64,000 nt of DNA from Paenibacillus oralis (GTDB lineage Bacteria; Bacillota; Bacilli; Paenibacillales; Paenibacillaceae), in assembly GCF_003863965.1 (NCBI RefSeq), contig NZ_RRCN01000001.1, positions 5,887,071 through 5,951,070 on the forward strand, read 5' to 3'. The translations under genes and the position numbers were made by a program. The notes beneath the pieces are model-generated. The model was given only the letters and a program-made list of their open reading frames with translations. It ran no database searches and was not told where the DNA came from. Of this stretch, positions 14,426 through 23,520 are shown piece by piece. The number at the start of each line of letters is the position of its first letter. The first letter of the stretch is position 1.

Positions 14426-15553
14426 CTAAATAAGCACTAATTCAGGTTTTACAATTGAAGCGGCGGCAGCATTACTGTTGGCAGACCATATTCCTGTTGC
14501 CCCCTCATTCATCCCCACTTCCTTAAAGGCTGCTCGCACAATCTGTGTTGTACCAAGAGATAGGATTTGTTCGTTGGTAAGCTTTCTGGCAGTATCAACA
14601 ATCACCTCTACGGCATCCTTAAATGATGCGTTCGGCCAGAGTCTGGATAAAGCTTTATACCAGATAAGCGCTGCTTTATCTGTGCCAATCTCCATGGAAA
14701 CTAGATAAAACGCCTTATTGGGAATCCCGCTGTTGATGTGAACGCCCTGATTGTCGTCCGCTCCGATATAGTATTTGCTCAAATGATCGGGCTGCGGGTC
14801 TTTGCCCATCAGCTTGTTATCATAGGCGGTACCGGGGGCCTTCATGGAACGAAGGGCTTCACCTTGCAATTCTTTCGCCATTAATTCATTGCCGATCAAC
14901 CAATCCGCATCGTGAGCAGTTTGCCCCTTAACATGCTGCTGAATTGCAGAGCCGAATACATCCGAAAAATGCTCATTCAACGCGCCAGACTGTCCGTAAT
15001 ACTCCAGATTGGCAGTATATTGGGTTACAGCATGTGCAAGCTCATGAGCTATTACATCCAACGAATTGGTAAAGTTACTGAAGATAGTCCCGTCTCCATC
15101 ACCAAATACCATTTCACTTCCATTCCAAAAAGCATTCATATACTTCTGCCCATAATGGACATTTATAATCAAATCCATACCTTTCGCATCAATGGAATTC
15201 CTTAGCATAACATTCTTGTAGTATTCACGTACTTTACCGATCATCTCATAAACGTCGTTTACGACCGAATCACTGGAGGCGGAATCTCCCTCTTGACGAA
15301 CAAGTTTTTTTCGGAGCTGTGTCCCATGCTCACAGTCATATACCAACCGATTAGCCTCATGTGCATGGGGAGCCTGCATCGCAATTTCGGCAACATTTGT
15401 TTTTCCAGTCTCTTCCCTTCTTTCCTGACGAATCATTTTGCTTTGATGCAAACTTTGCAACGACGCATCAACTCCGGCTTTGGACAAGTTCTCGAGAATA
15501 AATTGGGGAATAACATGACAGGTACATGCAGGGGTACATGAATGTTTTTTCAT
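14426..15553 (-). CDS. M4 family metalloprotease (protealysin-like), leaderless
   Basis: The 375-residue enzyme starts at the ATG at 15553 behind AAAGGAAC. It has HELAH at residues 170-174, the third zinc ligand Glu194 in GALNEHFSD, and the downstream VHINSGIPNKA segment that carries the catalytic His of thermolysin-like enzymes. The N-terminus is short, lacks a signal peptide and has CTPACTCHVIPQFILENLSK, the compact propeptide style of protealysins and not the long thermolysin prepropeptide. It is followed by an emfourin-like inhibitor gene, which supports the protealysin grouping. It is the first gene of the peptidase operon. Confidence 0.9.
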   Translation of the reverse strand: MKKHSCTPACTCHVIPQFILENLSKAGVDASLQSLHQSKMIRQERREETGKTNVAEIAMQAPHAHEANRLVYDCEHGTQLRKKLVRQEGDSASSDSVVNDVYEMIGKVREYYKNVMLRNSIDAKGMDLIINVHYGQKYMNAFWNGSEMVFGDGDGTIFSNFTNSLDVIAHELAHAVTQYTANLEYYGQSGALNEHFSDVFGSAIQQHVKGQTAHDADWLIGNELMAKELQGEALRSMKAPGTAYDNKLMGKDPQPDHLSKYYIGADDNQGVHINSGIPNKAFYLVSMEIGTDKAALIWYKALSRLWPNASFKDAVEVIVDTARKLTNEQILSLGTTQIVRAAFKEVGMNEGATGIWSANSNAAAASIVKPELVLI

Positions 15554-15977
15554 TCGTCTGTTCCTTTCAAAATTGTTATTTAGTTACGGAGTATAATCTC
15601 AATTATTTAATAATAAATTATCCTTCAAAAAATTGTTATTATTTATTTTTTATGTTATTATTTATAAGTATTTTTCAGATCAATTTTACTAATACTTACA
15701 AAAAAAGCCCCGATCCCGAGCTTTGAGCTAATTATACTAATAATGATATTCAACAACTAGTTAGAAACCTTGAAGTAGGCCGATCCAATCGACTGGACTC
15801 CTTATTCCAGGTCCCGCAACTGCGGCCGCATTCGTACTTTCCGTATTCGCGCCCCTTTCTTTCCCTTGCACTCTTTACTTGACTGTACACACATTGTACT
15901 TATTGTCCGTGATCAGAACATTTAAATTTCACCGATGATTTTTTGAAATTCTACACGAAATAACCACGGGAACTTAT
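15554..15977. other. AT-rich intergenic region upstream of the peptidase operon
   Basis: No gene is seen. The first 130 bp upstream of the M4 protease are very AT-rich and must hold its promoter. A hairpin AGCCCCGATCCCGAGCT followed on the minus strand by seven T lies at 15697-15720 and could block read-through from upstream. Confidence 0.45.
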
Positions 15978-16007
15978 AAAAAAACAACCGGCAGGTTTGC
16001 CGGTTGC
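15978..16007 (-). terminator. Terminator downstream of the sulfolipid operon and AraC remnant
   Basis: On the minus strand GCAACCGGCA and TGCCGGTTG form a tight stem followed by TTTTTTT. Confidence 0.85.
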
Positions 16008-16014
16008 TTGTGAT

Positions 16015-16505
16015 ATCACTTATTTTCTTCTATGTATTGTTGAACACGACCGTAAAATAACTGGAATTATCGAACCCTACTTGTTCGGAAATTTCGGTCA
16101 TCCTTAGACGGGTACCCTTTAGTAAAGAGCAAGTTTGTTGATAATTCCCCTCGAGATTTTGCTTGGCCTTGATCACCACATTGTCCCGCTGCTCGTCCAG
16201 CCAGCGAACAAACAGGTTTACAAATTCGCAGCATTTTTCTTTGGCCCAGGCCAACAACTCAGGAACAGTCTGAATTTCAAGAATGTGCCCGGGATTCAGA
16301 GCCTCACCGGCGGCGGCGGCTTGTAAATGTTTGAAATCTGACAGCAACATGCCCGAAAAAACGTTTTGCAAGGCTGCAGTTCAAGCGCTGAGGCTTCCTC
16401 CAAATATTCCGCCAATCGCTGCTCCAATGCGGAAAAATCGCTGGTAACCAGCAGAGCCAGCAGTTCTTTCTTCAATTGCCGGGAATCACCTTTTCGTATG
16501 CAGTT
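16015..16505 (-). pseudogene. AraC-type response regulator remnant
   Basis: One frame gives SRQLKKELLALLVTSDFSAL, then a shift near 16360 leads to LNPGHILEIQTVPELLAWAK, and the end reads VIKAKQNLEGNYQQ joined to LLKGTRLRMTEISEQVGFDN. The joined parts are the start and end of an AraC/YesN-type DNA-binding domain; about 40 residues between its two helix-turn-helix motifs are missing. The receiver domain and N-terminus are absent. It is a dead regulator after the sulfolipid operon and before its terminator. Confidence 0.7.
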
Positions 16506-16543
16506 TGTATGCTTTTTAGGAATTGAACATGATTTTTTGCCTC

Positions 16544-17776
16544 CTATATGCAATAGTCCGCGTATAGAGGATGAACATTCCCTGGACGCTGCTCCTTTGT
16601 CCATGTGCTCATAGCGGGAATCTTGGAATAGTCGGTGCGATATGCGTATTTTTTGGCGATTTCGCTGACTTCCATCATCAGCCCTTCGTTCAGCGTAACG
16701 GGAACAAGTCCTTTGGATATAAAATGGCTGTTATCCACATGAAGTTCATTTTCGGCGGCCTCCTTCCGTGGATTGGGAACAAACGCAATTTCGCTTCCCG
16801 TCAGCCTGCTGACAACCTGAGCCAGATCGATCACCCGCCGGGTCTCCGTCATTTGATTCATGATCAGAACGCGCTCACCAAGTTCCGGAGGATGGTCTAC
16901 GGCAAGCTCTAAACAACGCACCGTATCCTGAATATGAATGAATGCTCTTGTTTGCCCTCCTGTACCGTGCACGGTAATCGGATGGCCGACGGCGCCCTGC
17001 ATCAGAAAGCGGTTCAGAACCGTCCCGTAGTCCCCATCATAATCAAACCGGTTGATCAGCCGTTCATCGGCTTGCGTTTCGGGAGTATTCGTTCCCCAAA
17101 CGATGCCCTGATGGAGATCGGTTATTCGCAGCCGGTCGTTTTTGTTGTAATAATGGAACAATAGCTGATCCAGCGATTTGGTCATATGATAGATAGAACC
17201 GGGATTTGTCGGATAAAGAATTTGTTGATTGACCCTGTCACCGTTATCCGTCTTCACCTCGATATCCAGATATCCTTCGGGTATCCGAATTCCTGCCGAA
17301 CCGTATCCGTATACCCCCATCGTTCCCAAATGGATCAGGTGGATATCCAGCCCGCTTTCAACTATCGCACACAGAACATGGTGAGTGGCTTTAATGTTAT
17401 TGTTGACGGTATAGCGTTTGAGCAGGGACGATTTCATTGAGTATGGCGCAGACCGCTGCTCGGCAAAATGAATAATGACATCCGGTTTCTCCTCACGAAT
17501 GGCGGACAACAACCGATCGTACTCCTCCGCGATATCGATACGATAAAACCGTATCCGATTCCCCGATACTTCTTCCCATGCCCTTAAACGAACATCGATG
17601 GACTGAATGGGGGTTAAAGAATTGGTTCCGCATTCTTCGTCAATTCTCCTCCTGGAGAGATTGTCGATGATGATAACTTCGTGTCCCAATCCGGACAAGC
17701 GAAGGCTCGTCGGCCAGCCGCAAAAACCGTCTCCCCCCAGAACGATTATCTTTTTGCGTACCTTTGCGTTTGTCAT
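16544..17776 (-). CDS. sqdB: NAD-dependent epimerase, UDP-sulfoquinovose synthase (SQD1)-like
   Basis: The start is the ATG at 17776, seven bases after AAAGGATGA, giving about 410 residues, the normal SQD1 length. It shows the NAD-binding GGDGFCGWPTSLRLS, which is the SQD1 variant of GxxGxxG, then IHFAEQRSAPYSM, the catalytic LGTMGVYG and YHMTKS (Tyr and Lys), and ADERLINRFDYDGDYGTVLN, all characteristic of UDP-sulfoquinovose synthases. The enzyme converts UDP-glucose and sulfite to UDP-sulfoquinovose. The operon also carries a SqdX/SQD2-like glycosyltransferase, which supports sulfolipid synthesis. Closely related epimerases with other products cannot be excluded. Confidence 0.8.
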   Translation of the reverse strand: MTNAKVRKKIIVLGGDGFCGWPTSLRLSGLGHEVIIIDNLSRRRIDEECGTNSLTPIQSIDVRLRAWEEVSGNRIRFYRIDIAEEYDRLLSAIREEKPDVIIHFAEQRSAPYSMKSSLLKRYTVNNNIKATHHVLCAIVESGLDIHLIHLGTMGVYGYGSAGIRIPEGYLDIEVKTDNGDRVNQQILYPTNPGSIYHMTKSLDQLLFHYYNKNDRLRITDLHQGIVWGTNTPETQADERLINRFDYDGDYGTVLNRFLMQGAVGHPITVHGTGGQTRAFIHIQDTVRCLELAVDHPPELGERVLIMNQMTETRRVIDLAQVVSRLTGSEIAFVPNPRKEAAENELHVDNSHFISKGLVPVTLNEGLMMEVSEIAKKYAYRTDYSKIPAMSTWTKEQRPGNVHPLYADYCI

Positions 17777-17793
17777 ATTCAATCATCCTTTGC

Positions 17794-18681
17794 TCATGTT
17801 TTTTCTGATTCTTGTCCAAGCAGAAAGCTGCGCAAAGCTTCTTTCTTTTGTTGCATTTCTTTATAGCCTTGCATATACAATTCCTCAAGAACCTGCTTGT
17901 TACGTTCCATTCTCCCGGCGATTAGCGGTTTCTCGGGACAAATGAGAAAAACATCCCGATCCATATCCATTTTTTGAATATCCTGAGTTGTCCGATTATA
18001 TATTTCATGCCTGTTCTTCAGCAATTTGATCAACTCCGGATACTGTCTGAATAATCGGCGGTATACCCATCCTAGGCAGCTAGGTTTCTTGATGTATCCC
18101 CGGTTTCTTGTCAAAATGACAACATTTCTCCTGTATCCCCGCTCGATGGACGGCTTGATAGGGATAGGATCGGCTACGCCTCCGTCAACCAGAAGCTTGC
18201 CTTCAAAGGCAACGCTTGGAGCAAGAACAGGCAAACTGCTTGAAGCGCGGACGAGCGTGAACAGAATTTCAGGCGATGGAAAGGCGTCATGATAGACGGC
18301 CGATCCCGTTAGGATGTCTGTTGTGCTGATCAGAAGTTTGACTCCGGATTCAGTGAATGCGCGGAAATCAAAGGGCGCCGCCTTCTCCGGAACGAGTTGA
18401 AACAGCAAGTCCATTCGAAACAATTCTTTATGGGTAATCATCCGCTTGAACGAGATAATCCGGTAGTTGTCCGCCAGATAGTTGTAGGCCTCGTAAATCT
18501 GGCCTCTCTGTTCAGAAATAAAGTAACTGCCGATCAATGCGCTGGAGGAAGTCGAGGCGACCAGCGGAAACTTCAAGCCCCAATCGCTTAAGCAATCCAG
18601 GACTCCCGCCGTATACATGCCTCTCATCCCCCCACCTTCTAGAACGAGGCCTACGTCATTCTCTAATCTTGTCAACGGCAC
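17794..18681 (-). CDS. Patatin-like phospholipase with altered GxSxG
   Basis: The 295-residue protein has the oxyanion motif LVLEGGGMRGMYTAGVLD (residues about 13-30), the catalytic-Asp motif LLVDGGVADPIP and the overall YlbK/RssA-like patatin layout. The nucleophile elbow, normally GxSxG, reads STSSS (residues 43-47), so both glycines are replaced while the central Ser remains. Activity is therefore uncertain. The GTG start overlaps the GtrA gene end by 26 bp. It lies inside the glycolipid operon and may act in lipid turnover or acyl remodelling there. Confidence 0.8.
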   Translation of the reverse strand: MPLTRLENDVGLVLEGGGMRGMYTAGVLDCLSDWGLKFPLVASTSSSALIGSYFISEQRGQIYEAYNYLADNYRIISFKRMITHKELFRMDLLFQLVPEKAAPFDFRAFTESGVKLLISTTDILTGSAVYHDAFPSPEILFTLVRASSSLPVLAPSVAFEGKLLVDGGVADPIPIKPSIERGYRRNVVILTRNRGYIKKPSCLGWVYRRLFRQYPELIKLLKNRHEIYNRTTQDIQKMDMDRDVFLICPEKPLIAGRMERNKQVLEELYMQGYKEMQQKKEALRSFLLGQESEKT

Positions 18682-19129
18682 CTCTCCCCTGGTCGTTCAT
18701 TTCGCTGAATACCAGATATTTGATAAACATAAAGCTGGAAATCGAGGAGATCGCCCCCGAGATTCCCAATGCCGCATTGTAGCGAATCCAGTTTGGCCAG
18801 CCGAGAGGGCTAAGAAGATTGTTTGCAGCCAGGAAAGCAATATAGTTAATGCCCAGACTTGCAAGCGCCTGAATAGAAAATCGAAATCGCTGCCTCTTCG
18901 TTCCTCTCGCAAAGCCCTTGAACGTGACTCTTGAGTTCCAGAAGTAGCTGTTCAGTACAGCCATGACATAGGAGGCCGCATTAAACATTCCCAACAGGAT
19001 TTCCCCTGGGTCCGGTTGAATAAAGAGCAGGCTATTCATCGTTGCTACCGCTACTGCCGTATTCATTAAGGCGATGAATGCAAATTGAACGAATTGCTTG
19101 AAATTCCGCCGCTTTATCGCATTCTCCAT
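18656..19129 (-). CDS. GtrA family membrane protein
   Basis: The start is the ATG at 19129 with AAAGGGACTC upstream, inside the last codons of the glycosyltransferase gene. The product has about 157 residues and four predicted membrane helices: FVQFAFIALMNTAVAVATMN, a segment near LLGMFNAASYVMAVLNSYF, one around ALASLGINYIAFLAA, and the last at ISGAISSISSFMFIKYLVF. The NSYFWNSRVTF motif is typical of GtrA proteins, which are thought to help move lipid-linked sugars across membranes. In this operon it may assist with glycolipid export or flipping. Confidence 0.85.
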   Translation of the reverse strand: MENAIKRRNFKQFVQFAFIALMNTAVAVATMNSLLFIQPDPGEILLGMFNAASYVMAVLNSYFWNSRVTFKGFARGTKRQRFRFSIQALASLGINYIAFLAANNLLSPLGWPNWIRYNAALGISGAISSISSFMFIKYLVFSEMNDQGRGAVDKIRE

Positions 19130-20253
19130 GAGTCCCTTTCGTTTCCCTTCTTTGCCGTTTGCCGATAATAGTCCAGCGCCTGCTCTGCGACTTCCTTCCA
19201 CCCTTTCCCCATACTCGCTTTATAAGCCGCAGCTGACATGGCGTCTCTAGTCGTTTTGTCTTCAAACCGTCGTACGGCGGCAACGAATCCATCATGATCA
19301 GCCGGGTCGAACAAAAGACCGGTGCTTTCGTGATGGATCTGCTCGCAGGTCGGTCCGCTTCTCGCTGCAACGACAGGAAGACCGGACGCCATCGCTTCAA
19401 GCAGAACCAGCCCCAACGTTTCGGTGGTGGACGGAAAAACGAAAACATCGGAGGAAGCAAACACTGCGGCAAGCTCCTGACCGTACAAGAAACCTGTGAA
19501 AAGCGTATCGGTACCGGAAAAATTTTCTTCCAGAGCGCTGCGGTGCGGCCCGTCGCCAACAATCACCAACACGAATTGATCGGAGGCATCGAATATATCC
19601 CGTAATTTTTCGATTTCCTTTTCTGCCGCAAGTCTGCCCACATATAGCAAAATTTTCTTGTCCGGAAATCCTTGGGACAATCGTTCCCGCACGCTTGCAT
19701 CGTACCGTTCGGGGTGAAATAATTGGCTGTCCACGCCGCGGTCCCATAACTTCACATTGCGAAATTTGCGTTTAGTCAACTCTTCACGAACCGTTCGGGA
19801 TGTGCACAAATTGATCGTTGCCCGGTTGTGCAGCAGACGCAAGTACAACCATAGAAGCCCTCTCATGAAAGGAAGCCCGTAAAAGTCCAGATACCGTGAA
19901 AGATTCGTATGGTAAGAAGCCAGCAAGGGAATGCCCAATTTCTTCGCGTAATATACGCCGGCAGCGCCAAGCAACGCCGGATTGACGACGTGTACGATAT
20001 CAGGCCCGTATTCCTTCAGCAACATTCCGACTTTACGGCTAGGCAATGCGAATCTTTTGGTGCGATAAAAAGGAAGCGTGCTTGTCGGCAGCCCCTGAAT
20101 ACGGGCAGCGCCAAATCGCGATATGCCTAAATCAGGCGCTATAATAGCTACCTCATGTCCGGCTTCCAGGTAATGCTGTATGGCCGCCGTTAAGCGTGTA
20201 ACAATTCCATCGGTCGATGGAAGAAACGTTTCTGTCACGATTGCAATTCTCAT
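19114..20253 (-). CDS. Glycosyltransferase family 4, SqdX/SQD2- or MgtA-like
   Basis: The start is the ATG at 20253 behind GAGGAGGGG, giving about 379 residues. It is a GT-B enzyme. The N-terminal domain opens MRIAIVTETFLPSTDGIVTR and has HVVNPALLGAAG and SYHTNLSRYLDFYGL. The C-terminal domain has LLYVGRLAAEKEIEKL, VGDGPHRSAL and FPSTTETLGLVLLEAMASGL with the catalytic ExxGLVLLE. These features are shared by sulfoquinovosyl- and glucosyl/mannosyl-diacylglycerol synthases. The SQD1-like gene four genes downstream favours sulfoquinovosyl transfer to diacylglycerol at the membrane. Confidence 0.8.
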   Translation of the reverse strand: MRIAIVTETFLPSTDGIVTRLTAAIQHYLEAGHEVAIIAPDLGISRFGAARIQGLPTSTLPFYRTKRFALPSRKVGMLLKEYGPDIVHVVNPALLGAAGVYYAKKLGIPLLASYHTNLSRYLDFYGLPFMRGLLWLYLRLLHNRATINLCTSRTVREELTKRKFRNVKLWDRGVDSQLFHPERYDASVRERLSQGFPDKKILLYVGRLAAEKEIEKLRDIFDASDQFVLVIVGDGPHRSALEENFSGTDTLFTGFLYGQELAAVFASSDVFVFPSTTETLGLVLLEAMASGLPVVAARSGPTCEQIHHESTGLLFDPADHDGFVAAVRRFEDKTTRDAMSAAAYKASMGKGWKEVAEQALDYYRQTAKKGNERDSWRMR

Positions 20254-20264
20254 CCAGCCCCTCC

Positions 20265-20978
20265 TCAGGTCTTGTTGAAGCGATAGCCGGCGCCCCACAC
20301 GGTATCGATATATTGCGGATTGCTGCTATCCTTCTCGATTTTCGACCTGATTCGGTTGATGTGCACCGTGACGGTCGCATTGTCGCCAATATAATCGCCT
20401 CCCCAGATTCGTTCGAAGAGCTTTTCCTTGGAGAACACGATATTGGGGTTACTGGAAAGAAACAGCAGCAGCTCAAATTCCCGGGTTGTAAGCTTCACCT
20501 CTTCCCCGCGGACAAATACTTTGTAACCCTGTGGTACGATGTACAGATCTTCTACCGCAATGACTTCTTCAGTTCCTTTTGGTAAAGCCTCTCTGTCTTT
20601 GCTTCCGCTTGTCAACCGTTCATAACGAGCAAGATGCGATTTTACTCTCGCCACAAGTTCTGCCGGATCGAATGGCTTCGATATATAATCATCCGCACCC
20701 AGCCCCAAACCCCGGATGCGATCTACAGATTCCGTTTTGGCCGTCACCAATAAGATGGGCACATCGTAGACATTGCGAATTTCCTTGCATAACTCAAATC
20801 CATCTTTAAACGGCATCATGACATCCAACAACAGCAGATCATATCGCTTGGCTTTCAGCATATCAAGGGCCTTAACGCCGTCGGGGGCAATTTCCGCCTT
20901 AATATGATGGATCTCCAGATAATCCCTTTCGATCGCGGCTATCTCTTTATCATCTTCAACAATTAACACACACTTCAT
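20265..20978 (-). CDS. OmpR-family response regulator
   Basis: The 237-residue protein has a receiver domain with the acidic pair ED-D at residues 8-10, the phosphoacceptor Asp52 in LLLLDVMMP and Lys in YISKPF. It has a C-terminal winged helix (VKLTTREFELLLFLSSNPN...GDNATVTVHINRIRSKIE) of the OmpR/PhoB type. Its ATG overlaps the kinase stop by four bases, and its own stop overlaps the ribosome binding site of the glycosyltransferase. It is thus the second gene of a six-gene operon and probably controls that operon. Confidence 0.92.
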   Translation of the reverse strand: MKCVLIVEDDKEIAAIERDYLEIHHIKAEIAPDGVKALDMLKAKRYDLLLLDVMMPFKDGFELCKEIRNVYDVPILLVTAKTESVDRIRGLGLGADDYISKPFDPAELVARVKSHLARYERLTSGSKDREALPKGTEEVIAVEDLYIVPQGYKVFVRGEEVKLTTREFELLLFLSSNPNIVFSKEKLFERIWGGDYIGDNATVTVHINRIRSKIEKDSSNPQYIDTVWGAGYRFNKT

Positions 20979-22417
20979 GGGTTCACCTCCTCCACCGGAA
21001 GTTCAATGATAATCGATAGTCCATTCTTACTCTCTGCTGAGATGCTTCCGCCATGGGCAATCACGATTCTTTTCGCAATCGCCAGCCCAAGTCCGCTTCC
21101 CTGCGTGGCAGGATTGCGCGACTCATCCCCCCGGTAAAAGCTGTCAAACAGCCGATTCAGCTGTTCCGCAGATACTCCTGCCCCGTCGTCCTGTATACAA
21201 ATGATCACTTGACCGTCCTGCTCGAACATCGTAACGGTAATGTGAAGCTTTTGGTTCAGATTGTGCTTGATGCTGTTATCGAGTATATTCGTTATGGCGC
21301 GCGTCATCTGCTCTCCGTCTATCCATACTTTCTGATCGGTACAGCTGCTATTCAGGGTCAGAACGGCATTGCCTTTCTTCAAGTCATATTCCAGCGAATC
21401 CAGCAGCGTAACGATGAAATTCTGAATGGAAACCGATTTGAACGTATAAGGGAACGTGTCGGTTTCAAGCCTTGAGAATAAAAACAAGGAATTGATCAGG
21501 CTTTCGATGACGCAAGCTTTGCGATAAACCACGTTCAAATATTCCTTTTGCTTATCGGGCGTTTTGGCAATATCATCCAGAAGTCCCTTAACATAGCTTT
21601 TGATGGAGGTAAGCGGCGTCCGAAGATCGTGGGAGATCCCGGCAAGCATTTCATTTCTGTCCCGTTCATATTTCTCGTTCTTCTTCAAATTCGCTTTTAA
21701 CTGATGTTGCATTTGATTAAAGGAGTCGCAGACCTTCTCCAATTCCTCGGCGCCTTGACAGGAAATATCCTGACTGAGGTCCCCCTCCTGAATGCGCTGC
21801 GCACCGTCACAAAGGTGGTTAAGCGGAACCATAATTTTCTCGATCATCTTATTGGCAAAATACAAGCTTACCAGTATGACCATAATGACGATGGCCGAAA
21901 TGATGAGAATTGACATCATTGCAAATGCGACCGTATGGCCAGCTCCGTCTTCCCGATCGAAGAACCGCGCTACGACCAATGTAACCGGCGTCGTATCGGT
22001 CTCTATCCTATTCCACCAAAGATATAAGTCGTCATCCGGAACCCAAAGCGATTGATTGGCCGTATATAGATGGTCCTGGGAAAGGTATTTGGAAATATGT
22101 GAATATTCCTTATCTCTCATGTTCGTAAACAGCGTTTGTCCGCCCTGTTTGGCATAAACAAAATATTTCTTGTCGGCGAATCGATTCATCAACTCGTTCT
22201 GAACCTCCGCCTGTTCCGAAATCCCGTTCATGTCGACTCCATCCATAATGCTCATCATTTCGAGAAAGGTTTCGTTCATCGGACCAATCTCTTTAGAATC
22301 CGTAGAGAAGAGTGCCTTCACAATGAAGACGAATATGGAGCCGATAATCAGCATGGCGACAAGCGGAATCACAACCATCAACAGATTGTAATTGAATAAT
22401 CTCTTCTTTATCGTCAC
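20975..22417 (-). CDS. Sensor histidine kinase
   Basis: The 480-residue kinase starts at the GTG at 22417 with GGGAGAT upstream. It has two membrane helices (around residues 12-35 and 165-190) flanking an extracytoplasmic sensor region of about 130 residues. These are followed by HAMP, a HisKA domain with GISHDLRTPLTS, and an HATPase domain with NILDNSIKHN, DDGAGV and GSGLGLAIAK. All catalytic blocks are intact. It is the first gene of the glycolipid operon; the signal sensed is not apparent. Confidence 0.92.
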   Translation of the reverse strand: MTIKKRLFNYNLLMVVIPLVAMLIIGSIFVFIVKALFSTDSKEIGPMNETFLEMMSIMDGVDMNGISEQAEVQNELMNRFADKKYFVYAKQGGQTLFTNMRDKEYSHISKYLSQDHLYTANQSLWVPDDDLYLWWNRIETDTTPVTLVVARFFDREDGAGHTVAFAMMSILIISAIVIMVILVSLYFANKMIEKIMVPLNHLCDGAQRIQEGDLSQDISCQGAEELEKVCDSFNQMQHQLKANLKKNEKYERDRNEMLAGISHDLRTPLTSIKSYVKGLLDDIAKTPDKQKEYLNVVYRKACVIESLINSLFLFSRLETDTFPYTFKSVSIQNFIVTLLDSLEYDLKKGNAVLTLNSSCTDQKVWIDGEQMTRAITNILDNSIKHNLNQKLHITVTMFEQDGQVIICIQDDGAGVSAEQLNRLFDSFYRGDESRNPATQGSGLGLAIAKRIVIAHGGSISAESKNGLSIIIELPVEEVNP

Positions 22418-22839
22418 TTAATGATCTCCCTTATGTAAAATCGGCCAATAATCCTGTGATACCCCTTTGATATTAGAATTACTTGATAAATCAAGGATAA
22501 AATACAGATCTAAATTCCAAAGGTAAAAGATATAAACATTTCATAAACAATAGTCGTTCCTTAAAGGTTTTGACTACCCACGATGAAGAAATCGTCATGT
22601 TGGTTGCCTCCATCGTACATATCCATCAACACGGCGCGGGGCAAAAGGAAGCAGCAATTCCAAGCCATCGGGCGATCAGGCGGAGACTTACGGGTTTCGT
22701 TTGAGGTGCATAACAGGCATTTGATATCGAAGCATCGTATTTCTACCCTGCAAAATGGAAGCGAGGGCTTCGATCAGCCTGATCTAGAAAGTTGAAAGCC
22801 TGGCATTGGGGTTTGATATAAAAAAAATCGTTCCTTTCA
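22418..22839. other. Intergenic: operon promoter region and unassigned remnant
   Basis: The first 150 bp must hold the promoter of the kinase operon. From 22570 to 22800 the plus strand has a patchy coding-like stretch (EEIVMLVASIVHIHQHGAGQ in one frame, then shifted) that I could not assign to a family. It looks like a short decayed gene. Confidence 0.35.
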
Positions 22840-22984
22840 GATAATATTGGTATTCACGAAAATACCCCAACCTTAGATAACTCTTATCTTAGGCTGGGGC
22901 GTTTGTTGTCAGAGCTCCTTCCATGATTATACACCACTACCAAGGGACAATAATTCCGAAGCGTGAATACAGTGTTATATGAAG
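22840..22984 (-). repeat. attC-like site 11 (array 2)
   Basis: The minus strand opens CATATAACACTGTATTCACGC and closes CGTGAATACCAATATTATC. The L boxes are a perfect inverted repeat, and the right R box has drifted from AACGTTATC. The interior contains CCCCAACC...GGCTGGGG stem arms and the TTGTTGTCAGAGCTCCTTCC motif of the site-3 subtype. It lies 17 bp after the GNAT stop. Confidence 0.7.
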
Positions 22985-23001
22985 TGGCCTCTTCTTCGAA
23001 C

Positions 23002-23475
23002 TTACCCACCAAAATCATTTAATATGTATTCAAATTCTACTTCATGTTTTATTGGTATTTCATCATATCCGTACAAAGGTATCGAGGGTTTTAAAATCCT
23101 TGCTTCAGTTATTGCATTTTTATGAATACAAACCATATCAAATCCACGCTTCTGATAGAATCTAATTGCCTTTATATTGTCATTGGATGTTATTAACCAT
23201 ACTCTCTTACAATCTAATGACTCTGCTCTTTCTATAACCAATTGAATTAGCTTACTTCCAATACCTTTTCCTTCTAATTTACATTCTAAAGAAACAATTT
23301 CACATTCTTGTCCAGAAACATTATAGAAAATACTTCCCTGGATTTGATTTTCTTCAATAAATACAAATCCTCTCAATTCCTCTACTCGATGTATTTGACC
23401 ACAAGAAACAATTATATCTCCGAAAATAGATCCCACTTCTTGTCTGAGATCTTCATTAATTTCTATAAATGGCAT
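23002..23475 (-). CDS. GNAT family N-acetyltransferase
   Basis: The start is the ATG at 23475, eight bases after AGGTGA, giving 157 residues. The acetyl-CoA loop LEGKGIGSKLIQ is followed by RVWLITSNDNIKAIRFYQKRGF, the standard motif A/B region of GNAT enzymes. The C-terminal tail of about 40 residues (SIPLYGYDEIPIKHEVEFEY) occurs in a subgroup of orphan GNATs, sometimes of unknown substrate. It is the only cassette of array 2, directly between leader 2 and site 11. Confidence 0.85.
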   Translation of the reverse strand: MPFIEINEDLRQEVGSIFGDIIVSCGQIHRVEELRGFVFIEENQIQGSIFYNVSGQECEIVSLECKLEGKGIGSKLIQLVIERAESLDCKRVWLITSNDNIKAIRFYQKRGFDMVCIHKNAITEARILKPSIPLYGYDEIPIKHEVEFEYILNDFGG

Positions 23476-23520
23476 GGTATTGGTCACCTGCTCTTTTATT
23501 TTATTATCCCTTCGGCCATT

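Noticed and set aside
15697..15720. Riboswitch or structured leader upstream of the M4 protease
   Set aside because: Only a short GC hairpin followed by T residues was seen, which is explained as a terminator.
22583..22795. 70-codon plus-strand frame
   Set aside because: No ribosome binding site and no family resemblance. Another frame looks equally coding-like, so it is probably a decayed remnant.
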